Assembly: GCA_018303315.1 (NCBI GenBank)
Contig: JAGVYJ010000049.1
Coordinates: 1-5,314 of the forward strand
Direction of reading: 5' to 3'
Length of the DNA: 5,314 bases
Origin: Candidatus Woesearchaeota archaeon
Lineage (GTDB): Archaea > Nanobdellota > Nanobdellia > Woesearchaeales > JAGVYJ01
Part shown: positions 1 through 4,479 of the stretch, in pieces
Layout of the letters: each line of letters begins with the position of its first letter
Position numbering within the stretch: position 1 is the first letter of the stretch
Notes under the pieces: generated by a model
Database searches by the model: none
What the model was told of the DNA's origin: nothing
Seen by the model: only the letters and a program-made list of their open reading frames with translations
Made by a program: the position numbers and the translations under genes

Positions 1-6
1 AAGAGA

Positions 7-561
7 TTGCATGGTGCACCAATGCTAAGTAAAAGAGAACTAAAAGAAAGCTATGAGGAATGCTTGAAAAAATTCACTATAAGGAGTATTTCTGATGAAA
101 AAAGGTTTGTCGGAGAATACTTTGAGAAAGCGCTACATAATCTTGAACTTGCAGGACTGCTGGATTTGCTTTCCAGAGATAATGAAAAGAAGAAGGCAAT
201 TCAAATTTCTCCTAATAGCCAATATTTCGACTGGATAATCATCACTTCGTATTATGCAATGTATTTGGCTGCGACGTCTGCACTTGCAAAAGTTGGTTTG
301 AAGTGTACGACACATGGTTCAACAGTAATAGCTCTGGAATATGTCTATTGTGTTGAGAAGAATCTCCTAGACAGGAAACATATAGCAATGATTGAAAATG
401 CAAAGTTTGGAAGAGAAGATATTCAAAAGATAGACGAAGCCATGAAAGGGAGAACTGCAGTCCAGTACACCATTTCCAAAAAATATGGTGATGTTGAGGC
501 AAAGAGGACCCTAAAGAATGCTAGAGAATTTATAAATAAGCTAGATGAAATCTCAAAATAG
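7..561 (+). CDS. HEPN-fold protein (UPF0332-like), possibly 5'-partial
   Basis: This encodes a small all-helical protein that I assign to the HEPN superfamily. Members often act as RNases or toxins, or as partners of minimal nucleotidyltransferases. The frame is open to the left edge. The first start codon seen is TTG at 7, and ATG at 22 (preceded by GGTG at 13-16) gives 179 residues and is a more natural start. Counting from that ATG, a helix near 26-50 (FVGEYFEKALHNLELAGLL) is followed by the family-like core at about 69-105 (FDWIIITSYYAMYLAA, then G-x5-THG). The C-terminal helix pair contains R144-x4-Y149, where active HEPN RNases usually carry R-x4-6-H. The catalytic His is therefore absent or displaced, and RNase activity is doubtful. 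Base composition is clearly AT-rich (about 37% GC in the first 60 nt) against over 50% in the ribosomal genes, which fits low expression or transfer. A short T-run at 566-570 may end the transcript. No nucleotidyltransferase partner is visible. It could lie upstream. Confidence 0.6.
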   Translation: MHGAPMLSKRELKESYEECLKKFTIRSISDEKRFVGEYFEKALHNLELAGLLDLLSRDNEKKKAIQISPNSQYFDWIIITSYYAMYLAATSALAKVGLKCTTHGSTVIALEYVYCVEKNLLDRKHIAMIENAKFGREDIQKIDEAMKGRTAVQYTISKKYGDVEAKRTLKNAREFINKLDEISK

Positions 562-600
562 TGCCTTTTTGTCATATTAGATTACATAGCAATTACAGCC

Positions 601-625
601 CAAAAAAACCGATACCTTTTTAAAT
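601..625 (+). promoter_or_regulatory. Archaeal BRE/TATA promoter of the ribosomal cluster
   Basis: An A-rich BRE-like stretch (601-609) precedes a TATA-box-like CTTTTTAAAT at 616-625. Archaeal initiation about 22-27 nt downstream of the box would place the transcript start near 643-648. That leaves a leader of roughly 65-70 nt before the uS13 ATG at 714. It is the only good TATA box in the gap between the HEPN gene and uS13, and I infer that it drives the whole cluster. Confidence 0.55.
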
Positions 626-647
626 GGCCTTCTAATCCGGTGAGGTG

Positions 648-704
648 CACACCCGAGTTCAGGCAACTGGGCGCTATAGGGCGTTGAGCGTGTTCTCGCG
701 TGTG
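648..704 (+). promoter_or_regulatory. Potential hairpin in the uS13 leader
   Basis: CACACCCGAG (648-657) pairs with CTCGCGTGTG (695-704) in ten positions with a single C-C mismatch, and G647-T705 can add a wobble. A smaller CAAC/GTTG stem (664-667 with 683-686) fits inside the loop. The stem begins about where transcription should start and ends 9 nt before the ATG, so it would occupy nearly the whole leader. Pairing is read directly from the sequence. A regulatory role, such as binding by a cluster-encoded ribosomal protein, is inference. Confidence 0.4.
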
Positions 705-713
705 TTGACAAAC

Positions 714-1196
714 ATGGAAGAAAAAGACTTCAGCTATATTGTTCGCGTAGCGAACACTGACATTGACGGGCACAAGCCTGTGTACATAGGGCTCGCAAGA
801 ATCAAGGGCGTGGGCAGGACTTTGGCCAATGCAATCTGCGCAAAGACAGGAGTGGAGCCCACTGCAAGGCTGGGAAACATAGGAAAAGAGGATGTGAAGA
901 AGCTTAATGATGTTGCCAGCAATCTCTCATCAAATTTCCCGGCATGGCTTCTTAACAGGAGAAGGAACTACGTGACAGGAAAGGACGAGCACGTTATCAC
1001 GGCTGACCTCCAGTTCTCAAGGCAGGCAGACATAAGGCAGATGCAGAAGACAAGGAGCTACAAGGGCATAAGGCACGGGAAAGGCCTGCCTGTAAGAGGA
1101 CAGCGCACAAAATCAAATTTCAGGAGAAACAAGGGCAAGGGCCTGGGAGTAGTAAAGAAGTCCCAGCAGCCGGCGGCGCCTGCAGAGAAGAAGTAA
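714..1196 (+). CDS. rps13: 30S ribosomal protein uS13
   Basis: This is uS13 of the small-subunit head, which bridges to the large subunit and contacts P-site tRNA. From the ATG at 714 it has 160 residues, usual for archaea. The N-terminus (residues 1-25) matches the archaeal form with VRVANTDIDG. The helix-turn-helix core IKGVGRTLANAI lies at 30-41. The C-terminal rRNA/tRNA-contacting part holds RSYKGIRHGKGLPVRGQRT at 114-132 and a basic tail ending in a short Pro/Ala/Lys extension. An in-frame GTG at 645 would add 23 residues (MHTRV...) that do not resemble the family. The homologous start and the expected transcript start both favour ATG 714. No convincing Shine-Dalgarno sequence precedes it. 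As first gene of the cluster it carries the leader hairpin. The next gene starts 1 nt after its stop. Confidence 0.96.
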   Translation: MEEKDFSYIVRVANTDIDGHKPVYIGLARIKGVGRTLANAICAKTGVEPTARLGNIGKEDVKKLNDVASNLSSNFPAWLLNRRRNYVTGKDEHVITADLQFSRQADIRQMQKTRSYKGIRHGKGLPVRGQRTKSNFRRNKGKGLGVVKKSQQPAAPAEKK

Positions 1197-1197
1197 A

Positions 1198-1887
1198 ATG
1201 GGAGACCCGAAGAAGCCGAAGAAAACATACAGCACGCCTGTGCACCCATGGCAGAAGGCCAGGATAGAGGAAGAGCAGGGCCTTGTAAAGGAATACGGCC
1301 TCAAGAACAAGCAGGAGATATGGAGAGCCAATTCCGTGCTGAAGAAGATAAAGGGCCAGGCAAAGAGGCTGGCAGCAGGCAATGATGCGCAGACAGCGAA
1401 GGAAAAAGAGCAGCTGCTGCAGAGGCTGCAGAAGCTCGGCCTTATCGAGGCAGGCCATGACCTTTCCTCGGTGCTTGGGCTTGACACAAAGGATATCCTC
1501 GAGAGGCGCCTGCAGACAGTGGTTTACAGGAAAAGCCTTGCAAACTCAATCAAGCAGGCAAGGCAGATGATAACTCACCATCATGTATCAGTGGGCCCGC
1601 ACACTGTTTCGCAGCCAGGTGTTTTGGTTGCCAAGGGCCGGGAAGCAGATGTAAGGTTCGATGAAGACTCGTCTTTTGCAAAGGATGAGCATCCTGAAAG
1701 GCAGGTAATAATCAGGAAGATAGAGGCTGAAAAGCTGAAGCACATCGGCGAACAGAAAGCCAATGAGAAGAAAGCTGATGAAAAGGCAGAAAAAAAGGCT
1801 GAGGAGAAAAAGCCTGAACCCAGGGCCAAAAAGAACAGGCCTGTGAAAGAAGCAAAGAAAATTAGCAAGGAAGCTGAGGTGGAGTAA
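1198..1887 (+). CDS. rps4: 30S ribosomal protein uS4
   Basis: This is uS4 (eukaryotic S9e-like), a primary 16S rRNA binder in the 30S body that helps start small-subunit assembly. The protein has 229 residues. The archaeal N-terminus has P14-VHPWQKAR-22 and the helical part runs over 25-95. The S4 RNA-binding fold follows at about 102-150 (ERRLQTVVYRKSLANSIKQA, then the VSVGPHTVSQPG strand-turn at 130-141). No cysteines are present, so there is no zinc knuckle. Residues from about 176 form a low-complexity Lys/Glu/Ala tail (KKADEKAEKKAEEKK). It is probably disordered and makes the protein longer than most archaeal uS4. The start lies 1 nt after the uS13 stop, implying translational coupling. 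Its stop overlaps the uS11 start as TAATG. Confidence 0.96.
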   Translation: MGDPKKPKKTYSTPVHPWQKARIEEEQGLVKEYGLKNKQEIWRANSVLKKIKGQAKRLAAGNDAQTAKEKEQLLQRLQKLGLIEAGHDLSSVLGLDTKDILERRLQTVVYRKSLANSIKQARQMITHHHVSVGPHTVSQPGVLVAKGREADVRFDEDSSFAKDEHPERQVIIRKIEAEKLKHIGEQKANEKKADEKAEKKAEEKKPEPRAKKNRPVKEAKKISKEAEVE

Positions 1888-2291
1888 TGGCTGCCAATAA
1901 GGAAGTCAACAGAGTAGGAATCGCACACATATTCTCAAGCTACAACAACACAATAATACACATCACCGACAGCACCGGCTCAGAGACAATAGCAAGGGTG
2001 TCAGGCGGCATGGTCGTGAAGTCAGACAGGCTGCAGAGTTCGCCAACAACTGCCATGGCTGCTGCCAAGAAGGCTGCGGAGATGGCAATAGAGAAGGGCA
2101 TCAACATGCTGCATGTCAAGATAAAGGCACCTGGAGGCCACAACGGGCCGATGAACCCCGGCCCCGGAGCGCAGGCAGCTGTCAGGACACTGGCAAGGCG
2201 GGGCATGCGCATCGGAATAATCGAAGAGGTAACACCTGTGCCTCATGACTCCTGCAGGAAGAAAGGGGGAAAAAGAGGCCGGAGAGTGTAA
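1887..2291 (+). CDS. rps11: 30S ribosomal protein uS11
   Basis: This is uS11 of the 30S platform, next to the mRNA exit and the E site. Its 134 residues match the archaeal length. Diagnostic segments are GIAHIFSSYNNTIIHITD (11-28), KSDRLQSSPTTAMAAA (45-60), KIKAPGGHNGPMNPGPGAQA (79-98) and the basic end TPVPHDSCRKKGGKRGRRV. The ATG shares one base with the uS4 stop (TAATG). A good Shine-Dalgarno sequence, GAGGTGG, lies at 1876-1882, 4 nt before the start inside the uS4 tail. This start therefore has both coupling and independent ribosome recruitment. The 3' end makes the same TAATG junction with rpoD. Confidence 0.97.
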   Translation: MAANKEVNRVGIAHIFSSYNNTIIHITDSTGSETIARVSGGMVVKSDRLQSSPTTAMAAAKKAAEMAIEKGINMLHVKIKAPGGHNGPMNPGPGAQAAVRTLARRGMRIGIIEEVTPVPHDSCRKKGGKRGRRV

Positions 2292-3076
2292 TGATGAACA
2301 TACAAATTGTTGAGGAAAAAAAGAAGGACAACAAGCTCGTGCTGAATATCTCCAATACTTCGACAGAATTCATCAATGCCCTGAGGCGCGCCTGCATAGA
2401 GGAAGTCCCGACCATGGCAATAGAGGATGTGGAGTTCAGACATAACAGCTCGGTCATGTACGACGAGATGATATCCCTGAGGCTTGGGCTCATCCCGCTG
2501 AAGACAGACCTCAAATCATATGAATTGCTTCCGCCTGAAGAAAGGGAGAAGACAGAGCCGGCTGCGAAGACGCATCTCAAGCTGACGCTGAAAGAGACAG
2601 GTCCCAAGTTGGTGACTGCAGCCGACCTGCAAAGCCAGGACCCCAAGGTAAAACCAGTCTATCCGGACATTCCGATTGTAAAGCTGCTGAAAGGCCAGAG
2701 GCTCGAACTTGAGGCAACGGCAGTGCTCGGCCAGGGGAAGGAGCACAGTAAATGGAACCCGTGCCTTGCTTACTACACAAACCAGGCCAAGGTGACTGTC
2801 AACAACAATTCCAAGGAGTTTGAGCAGTTCAAGAGCAAGTATCCGCTTCAGGTCTTCGACAAGGGCAAGATTGACGCAAAGGCCATAATGGAGAAAGGGC
2901 TGGTGGATGCTGTTGCCGGGATAAACCCGGACATAGTAAACGTGGAGTACGACGACACCGCATTCATATTTTACATAGAAAGCTGGGGGCAGCTGCCCGT
3001 CAGGGAAATAATCATTAAGGCCCTGGAAATAATCGAGCAGAAAGCTGAGGAATTCAAAGCTTTGGTCAAGGAGTGA
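2291..3076 (+). CDS. rpoD: DNA-directed RNA polymerase subunit D
   Basis: This is archaeal RNA polymerase subunit D (Rpo3), counterpart of bacterial alpha and eukaryotic RPB3/AC40. It pairs with subunit L to form the assembly platform. It has 261 residues. The dimerisation domain begins with a beta strand and FINALRRACIEEVPTMAIEDV (28-47), followed by RLGLIPLKTD (64-73). Residues of about 110-165 (DPIP-like PVYPDIPIVKL, WNPCLAYY) are the alpha-like insertion. About 168-222 correspond to the ferredoxin-like domain. The C-terminal dimerisation strand and helix hold FYIESWGQLPVREIIIKALE. Only two cysteines exist (C35, C158) and none lies in the ferredoxin-like segment, so no Fe-S cluster can be bound there. 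Two ATGs sit in tandem (2291 and 2294). The first overlaps the uS11 stop as TAATG, and GGAG at 2280-2283 could serve either. This is not the bacterial sigma factor also named rpoD. Confidence 0.96.
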   Translation: MMNIQIVEEKKKDNKLVLNISNTSTEFINALRRACIEEVPTMAIEDVEFRHNSSVMYDEMISLRLGLIPLKTDLKSYELLPPEEREKTEPAAKTHLKLTLKETGPKLVTAADLQSQDPKVKPVYPDIPIVKLLKGQRLELEATAVLGQGKEHSKWNPCLAYYTNQAKVTVNNNSKEFEQFKSKYPLQVFDKGKIDAKAIMEKGLVDAVAGINPDIVNVEYDDTAFIFYIESWGQLPVREIIIKALEIIEQKAEEFKALVKE

Positions 3077-3093
3077 CCCGCAAATGATGCGGG
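3077..3093 (+). repeat. Inverted repeat linking tRNA leader and acceptor 5' strand
   Basis: CCCGCA (3077-3082) is a perfect inverted complement of TGCGGG (3088-3093) across a 5-nt loop. It starts right after the rpoD stop and reaches into the first bases of the tRNA. CCCGCA also repeats the last six bases of the mature tRNA (3181-3186). The leader can therefore pair with the same acceptor bases as the true 3' strand. Whether this matters for processing is unknown. Confidence 0.5.
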
Positions 3094-3186
3094 GGTGGCA
3101 GAGCCTGGTCAAATGCGCAAGGTTGAGGATGCATTCAGAAGCCTTGTCCCTTAGTGGGTGCGCGCGTTCGAATCGCGTCCCCCGCA
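3089..3186 (+). tRNA. tRNA-Leu(GAG) with a 12-nt intron
   Basis: This is a class II leucine tRNA. The acceptor GCGGGGG (3089-3095) pairs with CCCCCGC (3179-3185) in seven of seven positions, and the discriminator is A3186. CCA is not encoded. The D-arm stem is GCA/TGC (3098-3100 with 3114-3116), with GG at 3107-3108. The anticodon stem is CAAGG (3118-3122) with CCTTG (3142-3146). The variable arm is 3147-3161 with a CCC/GGG stem. The T-loop TTCGAAT (3167-3173) has a five-pair stem that includes one G-T. The anticodon region is 19 nt long, and removing 3129-3140 leaves the standard loop TTGAGGG with anticodon GAG (3125-3127), reading CUC/CUU. The gene starts 12 nt after rpoD and lies upstream of eL18. 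The Haloarcula S9 operon has a tRNA-Leu in this place, so cotranscription and release by RNase P and tRNase Z are likely. Confidence 0.93.
3129..3140 (+). other. tRNA intron at position 37/38
   Basis: This is a predicted 12-nt archaeal tRNA intron, ATGCATTCAGAA. TTGA (tRNA positions 32-35, 3123-3126) pairs with TCAG (3135-3138) through one wobble and three Watson-Crick pairs, forming the 4-bp central helix. It is flanked by 3-nt bulges GGA (3127-3129) and AAG (3139-3141). Cutting between the second and third base of each bulge gives exactly the canonical 37/38 junction. Only 5 nt (3130-3134) close the far side, so this is a bulge-helix-loop rather than a full bulge-helix-bulge motif. Confidence 0.8.
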
Positions 3187-3192
3187 TAATAT

Positions 3193-3220
3193 CACGACAA
3201 AAATGAAAACAGGAGCGACA
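3193..3220 (+). repeat. 28-bp direct repeat, copy 1
   Basis: This copy matches 3282-3309 at 27 of 28 positions (the only difference is G3215 against C3304), with an 89-bp period. It contains CACGACAAAAATG followed by the first codons MKTG of the duplicated eL18 start. The unit thus spans both the translation start context and the beginning of a reading frame. Confidence 0.9.
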
Positions 3221-3221
3221 C

Positions 3222-3240
3222 AACCTTTTAACAAAAGGTT
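3222..3240 (+). repeat. Perfect 8-bp inverted repeat (hairpin)
   Basis: AACCTTTT (3222-3229) and AAAAGGTT (3233-3240) form a perfect 8-bp stem with a 3-nt loop AAC. The stem lies 36 nt downstream of the tRNA 3' end, inside the short duplicate ORF. It could act in RNA processing or termination, but it lacks a following T-run. Function is not shown. Confidence 0.6.
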
Positions 3241-3256
3241 GATCAAAAAACTTCCA

Positions 3257-3284
3257 GTGCTACATTCGCTCCGCGAAGCAGCAC
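3257..3284 (+). repeat. Two-part hairpin just upstream of the eL18 start
   Basis: The outer stem GTGCT (3257-3261) pairs with AGCAC (3280-3284) and the inner stem TTCGC (3265-3269) pairs with GCGAA (3273-3277). They are separated by a small asymmetric internal loop (ACA against GC), and the terminal loop is TCC. The stem ends 7 nt before the eL18 ATG and could limit ribosome access or mark a processing site. A role is inferred only. Confidence 0.55.
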
Positions 3285-3309
3285 GACAAAAATGAAAACA
3301 GGACCGACA
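3282..3309 (+). repeat. 28-bp direct repeat, copy 2 (eL18 start region)
   Basis: This second copy overlaps the real eL18 start: ten bases of upstream sequence (CACGACAAAA) and the first six codons. Neither copy contains a Shine-Dalgarno motif, so this A-rich context seems to be the conserved initiation region. Confidence 0.9.
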
Positions 3310-3651
3310 AACCCGCAATTGAACGCCCTTATACAGGAGCTGAAGAAGAGCGCCATCGAGCAAGATGTAGCCATATGGAAGAGGGTTGCAACCGACCTCG
3401 AGAAGCCCACAAGGAACAGGAGGGCTGTCAACCTTTCAAGGATAAACCTCCATGCAAGGAATGACGAGATTGTGGTCGTGCCCGGTAAGGTGCTCAGCTC
3501 GGGCGAGATAAAGCAGGGGCTGACAATTGCAGCGTACCAGTTCTCAAAGGGAGCCCTTGAAAAGATTCAGCAGGCAAAGTCACAGGCTATCACGCTCAAC
3601 GAGCTTATCAGGAAGAACCCCAAGGGGAAGAGGATGAGGATCATAGGATGA
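3292..3651 (+). CDS. rpl18e: 50S ribosomal protein eL18 (L18e)
   Basis: This is archaeal/eukaryotic-specific large-subunit protein eL18, structurally related to uL15. Its 119 residues are normal for archaea. Family signatures are GPTNPQLNALIQELKK (4-19), IWKRVATDLEKPTRNRRAVNLSRI (in the 28-51 region), VVVPGKVLSSGEI (61-73) and the basic C-terminus NPKGKRMRIIG. The ATG overlaps the TGA of the 30-codon upstream ORF (ATGA at 3292-3295), and no Shine-Dalgarno sequence is present. Initiation may therefore depend on reinitiation or on a processed leader left after the tRNA is cut out. The 3' end overlaps uL13 by 4 nt (ATGA at 3648-3651). Confidence 0.95.
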   Translation: MKTGPTNPQLNALIQELKKSAIEQDVAIWKRVATDLEKPTRNRRAVNLSRINLHARNDEIVVVPGKVLSSGEIKQGLTIAAYQFSKGALEKIQQAKSQAITLNELIRKNPKGKRMRIIG

Positions 3652-4061
3652 TAATCGACGCCAAGGACAAGATAGTTGGAAGGCTTGCAACATTTGTGGC
3701 AAAGCAGGCACTGCTCGGAGAGCGGGTTTACATTGTCAACTGCGAGAAGGCAGTGATAAGCGGCGGCAGGAAGGACATTGTTGAGCATTATATCAAGAGA
3801 CTGGAGCTCGGCCAGCCAAGGCAGGGCCCGGTATTCCCGAGAAACCCTGACCGGTTTGTCAGGAGGATTGTAAGGGGAATGCTTCCTTTCAAGACTAGGA
3901 GGGGGCGCACCGCACATGGCCGGGTGAAATGCTACACAGGCCATCCTGAGGATGTAAAGGGAGACGCCATTGACGTGAGTGCTGCCTACATGGGAAAACT
4001 GCCGAATGTCAAGTACATGCGCGTGAATGACGTATGCAGGCTTATAGGAGGGAAGCAATAA
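3648..4061 (+). CDS. rpl13: 50S ribosomal protein uL13
   Basis: This is uL13, an early-assembling large-subunit protein that binds 23S rRNA. Its 137 residues match archaeal uL13. The N-terminal fold has DKIVGRLATFVAKQALLGE (7-25), then VYIVNCEKAVISG (27-39). The conserved basic loop is RRIVRGMLPFKTRRGRTAHGR (72-92). The archaeal C-terminal part follows, without the longer bacterial end. The start overlaps the eL18 stop as ATGA and the stop overlaps the uS9 start as TAATG. The gene is therefore translationally tied on both sides. Confidence 0.96.
   Translation: MIIDAKDKIVGRLATFVAKQALLGERVYIVNCEKAVISGGRKDIVEHYIKRLELGQPRQGPVFPRNPDRFVRRIVRGMLPFKTRRGRTAHGRVKCYTGHPEDVKGDAIDVSAAYMGKLPNVKYMRVNDVCRLIGGKQ
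4046..4052 (+). promoter_or_regulatory. Shine-Dalgarno site fixing the uS9 start
   Basis: AGGAGGG lies 8 nt before ATG 4061, inside the end of uL13. It is one of the strongest ribosome binding sites in the window. It supports starting uS9 at 4061 rather than at the in-frame ATG at 4034. Confidence 0.75.
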
Positions 4062-4471
4062 TGGCAAAAGTGGTGCATCTCGTCGTTGCAGGAAAGAGAA
4101 GGAAATCCATTGCAAGAGCCGGGATAACTAACGGAACAGGAAAGGTCAGGATTAACAAGATTGCTGTTGCCAATTTCGGGAGCAGGATGGAGAACCTTAA
4201 AATCCAGGAAGCCATACTTCTTGCCGGGGACAAGATGGCCAAGTATGATATTGATGTCATGGTGCATGGGGGCGGCCCTGTGTCACAGGCAGATGCTGTA
4301 AGGCTGGCTATCGCCAGGGCAGTCGTGCAATTCTCCAAAGACAGGAAACTTGAGAAAGCCTATCTGGACTATGACCGTGCGATGCTGGTAGCTGACGTCA
4401 GGCACCGCGAGGCCAGGAAGCCCAACAGGCACGGGAATGCCCGTGGAAAAGTGCAGAAGAGCTACAGGTAA
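4061..4471 (+). CDS. rps9: 30S ribosomal protein uS9
   Basis: This is uS9 of the small-subunit head, whose C-terminal tail reaches P-site tRNA. From ATG 4061 it has 136 residues. Signatures are AGKRRKSIARAGITNGTGKVRIN (within 10-32), HGGGPVSQADAVRLAIARAV (69-88) and the tail RHREARKPNRHGNARGKVQKSYR, ending in the near-universal K-x-YR/SYR. The ATG at 4034 would add nine residues encoded inside uL13 and not seen in the family. The TAATG overlap and the Shine-Dalgarno site support 4061. A T-rich run (4472-4479) directly follows the stop and could attenuate or end transcription of the ribosomal part. Confidence 0.96.
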   Translation: MAKVVHLVVAGKRRKSIARAGITNGTGKVRINKIAVANFGSRMENLKIQEAILLAGDKMAKYDIDVMVHGGGPVSQADAVRLAIARAVVQFSKDRKLEKAYLDYDRAMLVADVRHREARKPNRHGNARGKVQKSYR

Positions 4472-4479
4472 TTTTTTCT

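Larger units (their letters stand above)
3203..3295 (+). pseudogene. 30-codon vestigial duplicate of the eL18 N-terminus
   Basis: This is a short ORF of 30 codons whose product begins MKTGATQPFNKRLIKKL. Aligned without gaps to the real eL18 start, it shares M1, K2, T3, G4, T6, P8, L13, I14 and L17. The match extends past the near-identical 28-bp repeat, and there it is kept partly by synonymous codons (CCT/CCG, ATC/ATA, CTT/CTG). Similarity ends after about residue 17, and the rest (LHSLREAARQ) does not follow eL18. Its TGA overlaps the eL18 ATG as ATGA. It is either a dead fragment of a duplicated eL18 gene or a short upstream ORF now coupled to eL18 translation. No Shine-Dalgarno sequence precedes it. 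Homology is inferred from a short alignment and a mixed-strain assembly artefact is possible. Confidence 0.5.

Noticed and set aside
645..713. GTG at 645 as the uS13 start, adding 23 residues.
   Set aside because: The extension does not resemble the uS13 N-terminus, while the sequence from ATG 714 does. The predicted transcript start falls at about 645 itself, and the stretch reads better as a structured leader.
1113..1487. Antisense ORFs of 112-124 codons over the uS13/uS4 junction.
   Set aside because: These are composition shadows (Ser/Leu/Phe/Cys-rich) of Lys/Glu-rich ribosomal genes, with no start context.
3089..3186. The tRNA as a degenerate pseudogene because of the oversized anticodon loop.
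   Set aside because: All stems are intact, and removing 12 nt at the canonical intron site gives a standard tRNA-Leu(GAG) loop, so a functional intron-bearing gene is the simpler reading.
2516..3223. 235-codon antisense ORF covering rpoD and the tRNA.
   Set aside because: It is antisense to a well-conserved gene and a tRNA, and its product is Leu/Cys/His-rich with no family features. It is a reading-frame shadow.
3193..3309. The two 28-bp repeats as target-site duplications around a mobile element or MITE, or as CRISPR-like units.
   Set aside because: There are only two copies. The 61-bp interior has no terminal inverted repeats abutting the copies. The repeat contains the eL18 start codon and the similarity to eL18 continues beyond it, so partial gene duplication fits better.
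4034..4060. ATG at 4034 as the uS9 start.
   Set aside because: The nine added residues lie inside uL13 in another frame and are foreign to the family. AGGAGGG at 4046-4052 and the TAATG overlap point to 4061.
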